NCBI RefSeq assembly: GCF_010500915.1
Contig: NZ_JAAAWP010000001.1
Coordinates: 645,486-709,485, forward strand
Length of the DNA: 64,000 nt
Direction: 5' to 3'
DNA from: Alteromonas hispanica
GTDB taxonomy: Bacteria; Pseudomonadota; Gammaproteobacteria; Enterobacterales; Alteromonadaceae
The notes below the pieces were generated by a model. It saw only the letters and a program-made list of their open reading frames with translations, did no database searches and was not told where the DNA came from. Shown piece by piece: positions 47,622-57,686 of the stretch; the first letter of the stretch is position 1, and each line of letters begins with the position of its first letter. Both the position numbers and the translations under genes were made by a program.

Positions 47622-49274
47622 ATGCAGACATTTGATTACATTATTGTAGGTGCAGGCTCTGCGGGCTGTGTGCTGGCAAACCGCCTGTCAGAAAACCCTG
47701 AACACAAAGTACTCCTGCTTGAAACCGGTGGCTCAGATAAAAGTATTTTCATCAAAATGCCTACGGCGTTGTCTATTCCCATGAATACCAACAAATATGC
47801 CTGGCAGTTTAATACTGAAAAAGAACCCTATTTAAATAACCGTGAAATGCACTGCCCCAGAGGCAAAGTGCTAGGTGGCTCTTCGTCAATAAACGGCATG
47901 GTGTACGTTCGCGGTCATGCAAAAGACTTCGACGAGTGGGAAGCCCATGGTGCAGAAGGCTGGAATTACCAAGCCTGTTTACCCTATTTCCAAAAAGCCG
48001 AAACCTGGTACAAGGGTAACGACGCCTATCGTGGTGATAGTGGCGAAATTGGCGTGAACAACGGTAATGAAATGAAGAACCCGTTGTACACAGCTTTCAC
48101 CAAAGCTGGTGAACAAGCGGGCTACGACATTACTAGCGATTACAACGGTGCGCAGCAGGAAGGCTTTGGGCCTATGCACATGACCGTTAAAGGCGGCGTT
48201 CGCAGCTCTACCAGCCGAGAATATTTAGACCCGGTAAAATCTCGTAAAAATTTGACCATTGTCACTGGTGCCCTTGTAACTAAGGTAGTGCTTGATAATA
48301 AGGTGGCAAAAGGTGTCGAGTATGTGGTGAATGGTAAAACCAATACTGCCGTCACTAATAATGAAGTAATTTTAAGTGCGGGTTCAATAGGCTCTCCACA
48401 TATTCTTCAATTGTCAGGAATTGGCGATAGCAACGTGCTTAAGAGTGCCGGTATTGAGGTTAAACATCACTTGCCGGGCGTGGGTCAAAACTTACAAGAC
48501 CACCTTGAATTTTATTTTCAATATAAGTGCAAGCAGCCCATAACGCTCAACCGCAAGCTAGATCTTATCTCGAAAGGGCTAATTGGTGCGCGCTGGTTGT
48601 TTAATCGCTCTGGTTTAGGTGCCACTAACCATTTCGAATCGTGCGCGTTTATACGCTCGAAGGCCGACGTGGAATGGCCTGATATTCAATATCACTTTTT
48701 ACCTGCAGCCATTCGTTACGACGGTAAGTCTGCGTTTGATGGTGATGGATTTCAGGTACACGTAGGCCACAATAAGCCAAAAAGCCGAGGCAGTGTAACC
48801 ATACAGTCTTCAGATCCCACGGTTCCACCGAAAATCTTATTCAACTATCTGCAACACCAAGATGATATTGAAGGGTTCAGAGCATGTGTAAGACTGACAC
48901 GAGAAATTATCGCGCAACCCGCGTTCGACGACTTTAGGGACGGCGAAATTCAGCCTGGCGAGCATATTCAAACAGATGAACAAATTGACGCATTCGTTCG
49001 AGACGCAGTAGAAAGCGCCTATCATCCATCGTGCTCATGCAAAATGGGCGAAGATGAGATGGCTGTTGTTGACTCTCAAACCAAGGTACACGGAATAGAG
49101 GGCCTGCGCGTGGTCGACTCGTCAATATTCCCGACCATTCCTAACGGCAACTTAAATGCGCCAACCATTATGGTGGCAGAAAAAGCAGCAGATATCATTT
49201 TAGGTAAGCCAGCGCTACCTCCACAGAATGTGCCCGTTGCAATTAACGAAAATTGGCAACGCCAACAGCGTTAA
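47622..49274 (+). CDS. betA: Choline dehydrogenase
   Basis: BetA oxidises choline to betaine aldehyde, feeding BetB. The 550-residue GMC flavoprotein has the FAD site [19 protein letters not shown], the [19 protein letters not shown] signature, [15 protein letters not shown] and the active-site histidine region [16 protein letters not shown] lies upstream of the ATG. With betB upstream and a BCCT carrier downstream it makes a choline uptake and betaine synthesis cluster, used for salt tolerance or as a carbon and nitrogen source. Confidence 0.94.
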   Translation: MQTFDYIIVGAGSAGCVLANRLSENPEHKVLLLETGGSDKSIFIKMPTALSIPMNTNKYAWQFNTEKEPYLNNREMHCPRGKVLGGSSSINGMVYVRGHAKDFDEWEAHGAEGWNYQACLPYFQKAETWYKGNDAYRGDSGEIGVNNGNEMKNPLYTAFTKAGEQAGYDITSDYNGAQQEGFGPMHMTVKGGVRSSTSREYLDPVKSRKNLTIVTGALVTKVVLDNKVAKGVEYVVNGKTNTAVTNNEVILSAGSIGSPHILQLSGIGDSNVLKSAGIEVKHHLPGVGQNLQDHLEFYFQYKCKQPITLNRKLDLISKGLIGARWLFNRSGLGATNHFESCAFIRSKADVEWPDIQYHFLPAAIRYDGKSAFDGDGFQVHVGHNKPKSRGSVTIQSSDPTVPPKILFNYLQHQDDIEGFRACVRLTREIIAQPAFDDFRDGEIQPGEHIQTDEQIDAFVRDAVESAYHPSCSCKMGEDEMAVVDSQTKVHGIEGLRVVDSSIFPTIPNGNLNAPTIMVAEKAADIILGKPALPPQNVPVAINENWQRQQR

Positions 49275-49408
49275 GTTTGTTAACTCATTTGAGCACCAAT
49301 GCGCTTGAAATATATTCAAGCGCGTCTTCCACAGTGCCTATATGCAGCTTTGGTAAGGTCGCTACATATAGTTGGGTGGAATAACTAACGACTAAAAAAG
49401 GAAAAAGC

Positions 49409-49459
49409 ATGTTACATTTCTATCAATATTGGGAGGGTGATAATGACAGTATGGCTTAG
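49409..49459 (+). CDS. Possible 16-residue leader peptide overlapping the BCCT gene
   Basis: ATG at 49409 preceded by AAGGAAAAAGC opens a 16-codon frame rich in aromatic residues (MLHFYQYWEGDNDSMA) that stops inside the BCCT coding region. The BCCT ribosome-binding site GGGAGG lies within it. It could couple or regulate BCCT translation, or be chance. Confidence 0.35.
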   Translation: MLHFYQYWEGDNDSMA

Positions 49460-50660
49460 TGCAGGCATCATGTTTACCCTACTTTCTGTGGCTTACATTT
49501 TGTTCAAATGGGGCAACATGAAAGTGGTTGGTGTAACGCCAGTTAGAACCTTCACCTTTGTTGCTATTCTCTTTACCTCGGGTTTAGATGTGGGGCTTAT
49601 CATGTTCCCGCTTACCGAATTTGCAGGTTATGCTGACATAAGCGCAAGTCCTGAATATGCATTCACTAATCCCCTTGCTATTGAGTTTGGGTTTTGGGGC
49701 TTCTTCATTTGGGCGTTTTACTTTTTTACTTGCTTTTATTTCTGCGTAATCGAGCCAAAGGTTAAATTCTTCGAGATCCCGGTTGTTAAGCTAATAAACA
49801 ACGTTGTGATCATTGGAACTTGTGCCTTTACCGCATTCTTACTTCTGTCGAATCTGCCTTGGTATTTACCCAGCATAGGCGATGGGGAATCTGTAGTACC
49901 CGCGTTTTATCTCATTGTTTTTGCGGCTATTGCATTTGCTGTTTATTCAAGTACCAACATTAAGTATGTGCGTATTTTAAGTCTAACAACCACTTGGGTG
50001 TTTATAGCGTTAATTGTAGGCATGTGGGCTAGTGCGTTTATATTTGGTGAAAGCCAAATTGCTGCTTATCTTACAAACCTTGGATTGATTGGCGGTTACT
50101 TCGCTAATATTGATCATTTCGTACTTCCTATGAACGAGTACCACGAGTTCTATCTATTTTGGTGGTTCAGCTGGAGTATTATGATAGGTCAATTTACCTC
50201 GCGCTTTGTAGGCGGCCTCAAAACATATCAGGTGCTGCTAGCAATGATGGTGATCCCTTCTATTCCAATTGCGGCTTGGTTCTCAGTGCTTTATCACTAT
50301 CACAGCGCGGGCATTCCAACCGAAGGGCTCACAAATTTAGCGATGGTATTTGTTGGTGTTGTTTTTGTTATCAATTCTCTTGATTCACTGATAAGGCTGT
50401 ATACCGACAACCTCAACATATCGGTGGCACGCATTGGTAAGAGAAACTATATCGCCCTCAACATTGTTGCGCTGTCGGCGCTAACTCTGCTGTTTAAACT
50501 CGACTTCCTTCAAATTCAGTGGGTAGGCGCCTTGGTGATAGCCGTTTTCTTTAGCTGCTTTGCGTTCATTTTAAGTCAAAAATTCAAGTCAGTGACGGCC
50601 ATTAAAACCTCACCCAAAGAAAACAAAATCGACTTCACAAAAATAGAAAGTGCCAATTAA
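49443..50660 (+). CDS. Compact BCCT-like betaine/choline transporter
   Basis: The 405-residue inner-membrane protein has about ten hydrophobic segments. It aligns with the BCCT family: the sodium-site helix region reads FTSGLDVGLIMFPLTEFAGY, where typical members have a glycine-rich GMGIGL stretch. The substrate-box helix has three tryptophans in HEFYLFWWFSWSIMIGQ. Common BCCTs have 500 or more residues and 12 helices, so the N-terminal part is shortened. Its place after betBA suggests choline or betaine uptake. The ATG at 49443 has GGGAGG seven bases upstream. Confidence 0.72.
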   Translation: MTVWLSAGIMFTLLSVAYILFKWGNMKVVGVTPVRTFTFVAILFTSGLDVGLIMFPLTEFAGYADISASPEYAFTNPLAIEFGFWGFFIWAFYFFTCFYFCVIEPKVKFFEIPVVKLINNVVIIGTCAFTAFLLLSNLPWYLPSIGDGESVVPAFYLIVFAAIAFAVYSSTNIKYVRILSLTTTWVFIALIVGMWASAFIFGESQIAAYLTNLGLIGGYFANIDHFVLPMNEYHEFYLFWWFSWSIMIGQFTSRFVGGLKTYQVLLAMMVIPSIPIAAWFSVLYHYHSAGIPTEGLTNLAMVFVGVVFVINSLDSLIRLYTDNLNISVARIGKRNYIALNIVALSALTLLFKLDFLQIQWVGALVIAVFFSCFAFILSQKFKSVTAIKTSPKENKIDFTKIESAN

Positions 50661-50690
50661 CTAAATCTATAGCAACTAAATCTATAGCGT
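50658..50690. repeat. 15-bp tandem duplication after the BCCT gene
   Basis: AACTAAATCTATAGC occurs twice in a row at the end of the BCCT gene and just after its stop. Confidence 0.7.
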
Positions 50691-50889
50691 TTAAGTCGCT
50701 TTTCATTCGCACCTAAATGAACTTGCTTCGCATTGGCTCAGCTTTGAGCCGATGTGGGCAGGTTGCGCCCTAAACTTATGAATATACGTGAATATATTCA
50801 AAAGAACACACTAGGGGAAAGTGCACAAAGAAGAGCGAGCCATACACAAATCATAGAAAGAAAAACAGAGAGAAAAATAGGTAGTAATC

Positions 50890-51612
50890 ATGAGTAAATC
50901 ACACATTTTTTGCACTTCAACAACCTTGATAACCGCTATTATTTCTGCATTGATATGCTCGGCAACAGCACATGCAGATTGGAGCGCGAACATATCTGCC
51001 GTGTCAGACTATACCTTTAACGGTGTTAGCCAAACTCAAAACGACCCTGCACTTCAAGGCGGTGTGGATAAAGCCTTCAGCGATGGTTTTTATGCTGGGA
51101 CCTGGGCATCAAATGTCGATTTTGGTGGCGACACTAACCTTGAGTGGGACTTTTATGTGGGCAGATATCAAACTATTACCGAAGAGGTAAGCATAGACTA
51201 CGGTATTGCCTATTATTCTTATCACGGTGGTGATGATTCTAGTGCGGGTAACTACCCAGAGCTTTATACCAAATTTGGTTATGCCAGCGACTATGGAAAC
51301 TCAGAGCTTAATTTTTGGTACACGTGGGACTACTTTGGTACCGGTGCAAAACACGCTATTGCAATGGTAGCGCATACCTTTGAACTTGCGCCAAATCACA
51401 ATATACGTGCAAGCTTCGACGTCTCAAACTCATTAGACAGTGATAAGTGGTTGTGGCAAGGCAATGACACTTCGTTTTATCATTATCGTGTAGCGTATCA
51501 AACCAGCTATAAAGGGTTTGATTTTGAAATTGCAGCTGAAAATACAAATTTAGATTTTGACACCGCAGACGAGCGTATTGTATTTGGTATTGCCAGAACG
51601 TTTAGCTTCTAA
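50890..51612 (+). CDS. TorF/TIGR02001-type outer-membrane protein
   Basis: The 240-residue protein has a signal peptide (cleavage likely after ATAHA, residue 29). A beta-barrel-like mature part starts WSANISAVSDYTFNGVSQTQ, contains ALQGGVDKAFSDGFYAGTWAS and ends with an aromatic residue (TFSF). This is the proteobacterial TIGR02001 family, described as putative porins. It follows the choline/betaine cluster by 230 bases on the same strand. A role in outer-membrane passage of choline or betaine is only a guess from position. Confidence 0.83.
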   Translation: MSKSHIFCTSTTLITAIISALICSATAHADWSANISAVSDYTFNGVSQTQNDPALQGGVDKAFSDGFYAGTWASNVDFGGDTNLEWDFYVGRYQTITEEVSIDYGIAYYSYHGGDDSSAGNYPELYTKFGYASDYGNSELNFWYTWDYFGTGAKHAIAMVAHTFELAPNHNIRASFDVSNSLDSDKWLWQGNDTSFYHYRVAYQTSYKGFDFEIAAENTNLDFDTADERIVFGIARTFSF

Positions 51613-51630
51613 ATTGTCGCACTGTATCAT

Positions 51631-51669
51631 TAATATGAGCGTGTAATACGAGCGTATAATATGAGCGTG
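51631..51669. repeat. 13-bp tandem repeat, three copies
   Basis: TAATATGAGCGTG, TAATACGAGCGTA and TAATATGAGCGTG follow each other without gaps, 18 bases after the TIGR02001-type gene. Confidence 0.85.
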
Positions 51670-51752
51670 GTATGCGCGATGCAGCCTTGTATCGCGCAGC
51701 CTCGTATGTGAAGAGAAACTAGTGCACAGTCTTTTTCTAGTGCTCAGTCTTG

Positions 51753-51929
51753 TTAAGAAAACGCCAGCCTAATCAACTGTGCAACAAGTAGTAAGCCCAT
51801 TAGCGGCCAAATCCACTTGGCCCATTTTGCCGCGTCTTCGTTACTAATACGCATTTTCGAGCGCTCTAGCAGCGGCACAACGATTACCAGTGCACCAAAC
51901 AGCACTGCGAGTAAAATAAGCACTTCCAT
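51753..51929 (-). CDS. 58-residue membrane protein coupled to ubiF
   Basis: On the minus strand an ATG at 51929 overlaps the ubiF stop by one base (TGATG). It encodes a 58-residue protein: a hydrophobic helix (MEVLILLAVLFGALVIVVPL), a short charged cytoplasmic loop (LERSKMRISNEDAAKWAKW), and a second hydrophobic helix. The coupling, composition and stop-to-start junction support a real gene. I do not recognise the family; association with ubiquinone synthesis is only suggested by position. Confidence 0.7.
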   Translation of the reverse strand: MEVLILLAVLFGALVIVVPLLERSKMRISNEDAAKWAKWIWPLMGLLLVAQLIRLAFS

Positions 51930-53191
51930 CAACGCATCCCTATAGCATATTTGAGTACTTCTTTCTTAATAGGCCCAGCATGCTCGGCTACAGAAAGAAG
52001 CTGATTTCTTATCCATTTAATGGGGGCTATATCGTTACTAAACAAGCTGTAAAACCCGTCCATTGCCGACATCATTAATAAATTGTCTTTTCTACGGGGT
52101 TTTTCAAAGTCATTTTTCAGCTGCCGGCGAAAAGCCATAGACGTTAAATCCGGCTTGCTAGCTGTTACCTCTAATAATGCCTGTACGTCGCGAAAACCAA
52201 TATTTACACCCTGCCCCGCCAGAGGGTTAATAGTGTGAGCCGCATCACCTACTAATATACACTGCCCTCTCACATACTCGCTTGCATGCATGCGCGTTAG
52301 CGGGAACACTGCTTTATCGATTACGGAAAAGTCATTGTCATTTTTTGTCAGCTCTTCAGGAAAGGCAGCCAGAATTTCATTTTTCAGCTGTGTGTTACTT
52401 AGCCCTTTTAGTCGTTTGAGCTCTTCAGGTGAGTTGTACCACACCAATGATGCATACTCATCAAACATAGGTAGAAAAGCTTTTGGCCCTGTTGGCGTAA
52501 ACTGCTGCCAAGTAATCGCTTCCGTTTGCTTAGTCATTTTTACCGTAATGCCCATGGCCTGCTGAGCATATTGCCAACCAGTTGTGCCAATACCTGCGGT
52601 TTTTCTCACCTGGGATTGCGCGCCGTCTGCCCCCACAAGCCATTTCGCCTCAATTTTTTTGTTTGACGACAAGGTCAGTGTTACAGAGCCCTCAGCGATA
52701 GTGTTGCAAGAGCCCTCAGCGATAGTGTTGCAAGAGCCCTCAGCAGTGTTTGTAAAAGCCTCCTCGGCGGTATTATTCGCCAACGTGATTTCTTTTACCT
52801 CATCGTTACTTATAACCGTAACATTTTCATGCAGTGCCAAAGCCTGATGACAGCCCAGTTGTAACAAGCGATTTTCAACAAAATATCCCAGTTGAGGAAC
52901 ATCAATACTTTTAGCGGTAAAGTCGGTTCTGTGTTTGGGGTCATCCCACACGCTAAGGCCCACGTAGGGCTTTACGCGCATCTTTTCTATAAAGTGCCAA
53001 GCACCGAGAGCTTTTAATAGTGTTACCGACGCTTCGCTAATGGCAGAAACACGAAGGTCTGGCCCATCGTTTTTAAAAAAATCTTTTGGAGCAAATGGCT
53101 CTATTACTACTACGCTATAGTGTTGCTGCGCTAGTCCTAACGCCAACGCTGCGCCCACCATACCGCCGCCATTAATGCAAAAGTGGTACAT
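51929..53191 (-). CDS. ubiF: Ubiquinone-synthesis FAD monooxygenase, UbiF-type
   Basis: The UbiH/UbiF/VisC family introduces hydroxyl groups into the ubiquinone ring. The 420-residue protein has the N-terminal FAD motif INGGGMVGAALALGLAQ, the middle motif GADGAQSQVRK and the C-terminal GDAAHTINPLAGQGVNIGFRD. I name it ubiF because it diverges from miaB, as in E. coli, but UbiH or UbiI-like roles cannot be excluded. The ATG at 53191 has GGAG six bases upstream. Around residues 143-170 there is an insertion of near-identical eight-residue units (NTIAEGSC type) encoded by a 24-bp tandem repeat. Confidence 0.87.
   Translation of the reverse strand: MYHFCINGGGMVGAALALGLAQQHYSVVVIEPFAPKDFFKNDGPDLRVSAISEASVTLLKALGAWHFIEKMRVKPYVGLSVWDDPKHRTDFTAKSIDVPQLGYFVENRLLQLGCHQALALHENVTVISNDEVKEITLANNTAEEAFTNTAEGSCNTIAEGSCNTIAEGSVTLTLSSNKKIEAKWLVGADGAQSQVRKTAGIGTTGWQYAQQAMGITVKMTKQTEAITWQQFTPTGPKAFLPMFDEYASLVWYNSPEELKRLKGLSNTQLKNEILAAFPEELTKNDNDFSVIDKAVFPLTRMHASEYVRGQCILVGDAAHTINPLAGQGVNIGFRDVQALLEVTASKPDLTSMAFRRQLKNDFEKPRRKDNLLMMSAMDGFYSLFSNDIAPIKWIRNQLLSVAEHAGPIKKEVLKYAIGMR
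52685..52744. repeat. 24-bp in-frame tandem repeat inside ubiF
   Basis: Two perfect 24-base copies (52685-52708, 52709-52732) and half of a third (52733-52744) keep the reading frame. A more decayed fourth copy can be followed to about 52785. Confidence 0.9.
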
Positions 53192-53516
53192 TGTTACTCC
53201 ATGATTAAATGCATATTTCCTGTGACCAGAATATAAAATACCGGTGATTAACACAAATTAAGTAGAAATCATGGATTAGCCCAGCACTTGCGGCTTCAAC
53301 ATCGAGTCATTACTTAAATTTCTTTAATTCCTTAAATTAACCGGTAATCGTCTTATTACGCTGGGAATATAGGTGCATAACAGGTAAAATGTGCGGCTAT
53401 TTTGAACATCTTCAACGTAACTGTGTTGTGTGGGTGGCATCGCGTTTTTATGCTCGCGACATTCATATACTCCACCAACCACTTACCAGAACTTAACAGG
53501 TTAACGAATAGTTGTT
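53192..53516. other. Divergent spacer between ubiF and miaB
   Basis: This 325-base A/T-rich spacer must hold both promoters. I see no strong match, no tRNA and no open frame of note. In E. coli a Met/Leu/Gln tRNA operon lies close to this junction; here it is about 15 kb away. Confidence 0.5.
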
Positions 53517-54950
53517 ATGACTAAAAAGCTGTATATCAAAACCTGGGGCTGCCAAATGAACGAGTACGACTCGGAGAAAATGGCAGACTTACTAGACTCA
53601 ACCCACGGCTTCACCGCGGCTGAAACTGCTGAAGACGCTGATGTTATTTTGCTGAACACGTGTTCTATTCGCGAAAAGGCTCAGGAAAAAGTATTTCATC
53701 AGCTAGGCCGATGGAAAAACCTGAAGCAAGACAAGCCAGAACTCATTATCGGCGTGGGTGGCTGTGTAGCATCTCAAGAGGGTGACACCATTCGTCAGCG
53801 TGCGCCATTTGTCGATTTAGTATTTGGCCCTCAAACTTTGCACCGCTTGCCTGAAATGATTAACGAACTGCAAGGTGGCGCCAAGTCGGTTATGGATATC
53901 AGTTTCCCTGAAATTGAGAAGTTCGACCGCTTGCCCGAGCCTCGCGCTGAAGGTCCTACCGCGTTTGTATCTATTATGGAAGGCTGCTCGAAGTACTGTA
54001 CCTTCTGCGTAGTACCTTACACCCGCGGTGAAGAAGTAAGCCGCCCGGTAGATGATGTACTACTTGAAATTGCACAGCTTGCTGGTCAAGGCGTGCGTGA
54101 AGTAAATCTGCTTGGACAGAACGTGAATGCATATCGTGGCGATCACTACGACGGTACTGTTTGTCGTTTCTCAGAGTTACTAGAGTTGGTTGCAGCCATT
54201 GATGGTATAGACAGAATTCGTTACACCACGTCTCACCCTGTTGAATTTACCGACGATATTATTGATGCCTACGAGAGTATTCCAGAGCTTGTCGATCACC
54301 TCCATCTTCCGGTGCAAAGTGGTTCAGATCGTATACTCAACCTCATGAAGCGAGGCCATACAGCGCTAGAATACAAATCGAAGATGCGTAAGCTGAAAAA
54401 GATTCGCCCTAACATCAGTTTGTCGAGCGACTTTATCATTGGTTTCCCAGGCGAGACGGATGCTGATTTCGAAGCTACCATGGATTTGATCCAGGCCGTC
54501 GACTACGACCTAAGCTTCAGCTTTATTTACAGCGCGCGACCTGGTACGCCAGCGGCTGACGCCGTTGATGACGTTAGCGAAGAGACCAAAAAGCAACGTC
54601 TTCACCTTTTACAGCAACGCATTACACAGCAGGCGCTGCGTATTGCGCGCCACATGGTAGGCACTGAGCAACGTATTTTAGTAGAAGGCCCATCGAAGAA
54701 AAACCCAATGGAGCTTTCTGGTCGTACTGAAAACAACCGCGTTGTTAATTTCGAAGGCACGCCAGACATGATTGGCGAATTTGTTGATGTAAACATCGTT
54801 GACGTTTTCACTAACTCATTGCGCGGCGAAGTTGTTCGCAGAGAAAGTGAAATGGGCTTGCGTGTAGCCGTATCGCCCCAATCTATTATGGCAAAGCATC
54901 AGGCAGAAACCCCTAACGAGTTAGGTGTTGGCCAGTTCACGCCGGCCTAA
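53517..54950 (+). CDS. miaB: tRNA-2-methylthio-N6-isopentenyladenosine synthase
   Basis: MiaB adds a methylthio group to i6A37 of tRNAs that read UNN codons. The 477-residue radical-SAM enzyme has the N-terminal cluster cysteines ([30 protein letters not shown]), the radical-SAM CxxxCxxC in [17 protein letters not shown], and a C-terminal TRAM domain. It heads the plus-strand run miaB-phoH-ybeY-corC-lnt, the E. coli order. The ribosome-binding site is weak (ACAGG). Confidence 0.96.
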   Translation: MTKKLYIKTWGCQMNEYDSEKMADLLDSTHGFTAAETAEDADVILLNTCSIREKAQEKVFHQLGRWKNLKQDKPELIIGVGGCVASQEGDTIRQRAPFVDLVFGPQTLHRLPEMINELQGGAKSVMDISFPEIEKFDRLPEPRAEGPTAFVSIMEGCSKYCTFCVVPYTRGEEVSRPVDDVLLEIAQLAGQGVREVNLLGQNVNAYRGDHYDGTVCRFSELLELVAAIDGIDRIRYTTSHPVEFTDDIIDAYESIPELVDHLHLPVQSGSDRILNLMKRGHTALEYKSKMRKLKKIRPNISLSSDFIIGFPGETDADFEATMDLIQAVDYDLSFSFIYSARPGTPAADAVDDVSEETKKQRLHLLQQRITQQALRIARHMVGTEQRILVEGPSKKNPMELSGRTENNRVVNFEGTPDMIGEFVDVNIVDVFTNSLRGEVVRRESEMGLRVAVSPQSIMAKHQAETPNELGVGQFTPA

Positions 54951-55049
54951 CGGTCCGTTAGGCCTAGGCAATTAATGAAAAGACTATTGAAATAAACGTT
55001 TTTAATATTGAAACATTCTTAAAAAGCGTAAAGCGAGGAAAGTAGAAGT

Positions 55050-56147
55050 TTGAGTACATTGGTAAGTAATGAATTTGAGTTAGAACCGGCAGATAGTAAG
55101 CGTTTGTCGAGTTTATGTGGCCCGTTTGATGACAATATCAAGCAAATTGAGCGCAGGTTGGGTGTTGAAATAACATACCGAAATAGCGCATTTAAGGTGC
55201 TTGGAGAGCCACAGCAAACCAATAGCGCTACCGAACTACTCAAGCTTCTTTACGTTGAAACCCAGCCTGTTAAAGGTCGTATTCCTGACCTAGATGCTGA
55301 GCAGGTTCACCTTGCAATTCAAGAAGCCCGCGTTATAGAAAAAGATGAAAACGGTGGCTACGGTAAAGAAGTTAACATTAAAACAAAACGTGGTGTTATT
55401 AAGCCGCGAAACCCAAACCAAGCGCAATATGTGGCTAACATTATAAACCACGATATTACCTTTGGTATTGGCCCAGCCGGAACAGGGAAAACGTACCTTG
55501 CTGTAGCTGCTGCGGTAGACGCCTTAGAACGACAAGAAATAAGACGCATTCTTCTCACTCGCCCAGCTGTTGAGGCTGGTGAAAAGCTAGGTTTTTTACC
55601 AGGTGATTTATCGCAAAAGGTAGACCCCTATCTGCGCCCGCTTTACGATGCACTGTTTGAAATGCTGGGCTTTGAAAAAGTCGAGAAGCTTATGGAGCGC
55701 GCGGTTATTGAGGTAGCTCCCCTAGCCTATATGCGTGGTAGAACGCTAAACGATGCTTTTATTATTTTAGATGAAAGCCAAAACACCACGGTAGAACAAA
55801 TGAAAATGTTCTTAACCCGTATTGGCTTCAATTCGAAAGCGGTAATTACCGGCGATATTACACAGGTAGATTTACCACGCGGCGCTAAATCTGGCCTGCG
55901 CCACGCCATTGAAGTGTTAAGCGACGTAGACGATATCTCGTTTAATTTCTTCAATGCCGACGATGTGGTGCGTCACCCCGTAGTTGCGCGAATTGTTCGC
56001 GCTTATGAAGAGCACGACGCCGAGCAAGAGCGCATCCGCAAGCAAAAGAAAGAAGAAGCACTTCGCCTTCAACAAGCAGAAGCAGCTTCTGCCGCAAGTG
56101 GTGCTAATGACGTAAGCAGCGTAAACGCGAACACGAGCAACTCGTGA
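55050..56147 (+). CDS. ybeZ: PhoH-like ATPase (YbeZ)
   Basis: The 365-residue PhoH-family protein has a KH-like N-terminal part, Walker [18 protein letters not shown] and Walker [12 protein letters not shown], then [12 protein letters not shown]. YbeZ is an RNA-associated ATPase that works with YbeY. The TTG start at 55050 has GAGGAA about ten bases upstream. Its stop overlaps the ybeY start by four bases (GTGA), so the two are coupled. The tail is Ala/Ser-rich and non-conserved. Confidence 0.93.
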   Translation: MSTLVSNEFELEPADSKRLSSLCGPFDDNIKQIERRLGVEITYRNSAFKVLGEPQQTNSATELLKLLYVETQPVKGRIPDLDAEQVHLAIQEARVIEKDENGGYGKEVNIKTKRGVIKPRNPNQAQYVANIINHDITFGIGPAGTGKTYLAVAAAVDALERQEIRRILLTRPAVEAGEKLGFLPGDLSQKVDPYLRPLYDALFEMLGFEKVEKLMERAVIEVAPLAYMRGRTLNDAFIILDESQNTTVEQMKMFLTRIGFNSKAVITGDITQVDLPRGAKSGLRHAIEVLSDVDDISFNFFNADDVVRHPVVARIVRAYEEHDAEQERIRKQKKEEALRLQQAEAASAASGANDVSSVNANTSNS

Positions 56148-56623
56148 CAGCAATTATCGACTACCAGAACGCGTATGAAGGCGAAAACAGCGACGAGGAG
56201 ATAGCTAACGCTATCCCTCCGCTCGACAGCTTTAGTGTATGGGCTGATGCAGTTTTATCCTCAGAGAATCTTCACGACCAAGAAATTACTATTCGTTTAA
56301 CCGACGAAATAGAAAGTCAGCAACTCAACAACGATTACCGCGGTAAAAATAAGCCTACTAACGTACTCTCTTTTCCTTTCGAGGCACCACCGGGAATTGA
56401 AATGAACTTACTCGGCGATTTGGTGATATGTGCGCCGGTAATTAGCCGAGAAGCCGAGGAGCAAAAAAAGCTCACGACGCATCATTATGCTCATATGACG
56501 ATACACGGCATATTGCATTTACTTGGTTACGACCATATATCCGATGAAGAAGCGGACGAGATGGAAGGAAAAGAGATTGAAATTCTCTCCTCCTTAAATA
56601 TTGCGAATCCTTACGAAGCTTGA
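56144..56623 (+). CDS. ybeY: Endoribonuclease YbeY
   Basis: YbeY is a zinc-dependent endoribonuclease for 16S rRNA 3'-end maturation and 70S quality control. The 159-residue protein carries the zinc signature [15 protein letters not shown] with three histidines and the [18 protein letters not shown] segment. The GTG start overlaps the ybeZ stop. Confidence 0.94.
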   Translation: MTAIIDYQNAYEGENSDEEIANAIPPLDSFSVWADAVLSSENLHDQEITIRLTDEIESQQLNNDYRGKNKPTNVLSFPFEAPPGIEMNLLGDLVICAPVISREAEEQKKLTTHHYAHMTIHGILHLLGYDHISDEEADEMEGKEIEILSSLNIANPYEA

Positions 56624-56764
56624 TTTTCAATGTTCTTGGTTTTAAAACGTTAGTTTACCCAAGAGTATGAAAATTCTGCGATTTATAATTTAAAACAATA
56701 AAGCATTGACGACGTGTAAGAAGCATTTTAACGTTGGTGTTGAATAAACAATAAAATGGATATT

Positions 56765-57622
56765 ATGAGCGACGACAATCCCCACTCTACCAACGGCTCA
56801 TCAGGCAAGAGTTGGTTAGATAAACTAAAAAATTCGATTTCTGGCGAGCCGAAAAATAGACAAGAATTGGTAGCAGTTATTACCGATGCTGAGCAAAATG
56901 AGATAATTGACCCACAAACCCGTGAAATGATTGAAGGGGTTATTGGGGTTAACGAAATGCGTGTAAGAGATATCATGATCCCTCGCGCTCAAATGTCCAC
57001 CATCGATGTCGAACAAAAAGTGGAAGAGTTTCTTCCCATTATGCTCGAGTCCGCTCACTCTCGTTTTCCCGTGATCAGCGAAGATAAAGACCATATTGAA
57101 GGGATTTTACTCGCTAAAGATCTTCTTTCTTTTGCTTTCAATACCGAAAAACACTTCAACCTTCGCGACATACTGCGCCCTGCCGTTATTGTTCCTGAAA
57201 GCAAGCGTGTAGATGTACTGCTTAAAGAATTTAGGCAGCAGCGTTACCACATGGCTATTGTGGTAGACGAATACGGTGGCGTGTCTGGTCTTGTTACTAT
57301 TGAAGATATCCTAGAAATTATCGTTGGTGAAATTGAAGACGAATTCGATATTGAAGAAGACGGCACCGACGATATTCGCCCGCTTAACAAGTCGACTTAC
57401 TCGGTAAAAGCACTAACACCGGTTGACGATTTTAACGAATTTTTTGAAACCAGCTTTAGTGAAGAAGAAGCCGATACCATTGGCGGCATTGTGCTTAAAG
57501 CCTTTGGGCATATGCCTGAAACTGGTGAAGAAGTTACAATTAGCGATATTCACTTCAAAGTGACTAACTCTGATAAACGTCGCTTGATACAGCTAAAAAT
57601 ATCGGTGCCTTCTCTCGAGTAG
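56765..57622 (+). CDS. corC: CorC/YbeX CBS-domain protein
   Basis: The 285-residue protein starts MSDDN like E. coli CorC and has tandem CBS domains (about 65-185, with [32 protein letters not shown] and [22 protein letters not shown]) and a CorC_HlyC domain to the end. It has been linked to magnesium/cobalt efflux and to ribosome health alongside ybeY. I chose 56765 over the ATG three codons earlier because of the match to E. coli and the GGAT upstream. It is 141 bases after ybeY. Confidence 0.93.
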   Translation: MSDDNPHSTNGSSGKSWLDKLKNSISGEPKNRQELVAVITDAEQNEIIDPQTREMIEGVIGVNEMRVRDIMIPRAQMSTIDVEQKVEEFLPIMLESAHSRFPVISEDKDHIEGILLAKDLLSFAFNTEKHFNLRDILRPAVIVPESKRVDVLLKEFRQQRYHMAIVVDEYGGVSGLVTIEDILEIIVGEIEDEFDIEEDGTDDIRPLNKSTYSVKALTPVDDFNEFFETSFSEEEADTIGGIVLKAFGHMPETGEEVTISDIHFKVTNSDKRRLIQLKISVPSLE

Positions 57623-57686
57623 CCGTAGCTAACCACCAGCTCGCTATCGAATAATTAAAATATGGAGCCAACGTGCCCTAGGCGCT

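Noticed and set aside
49275..49442. A frameshift hiding a normal-length BCCT N-terminus.
   Set aside because: The upstream frames are short and without membrane segments, and the ATG at 49443 has a strong ribosome-binding site. I keep it as a compact protein.
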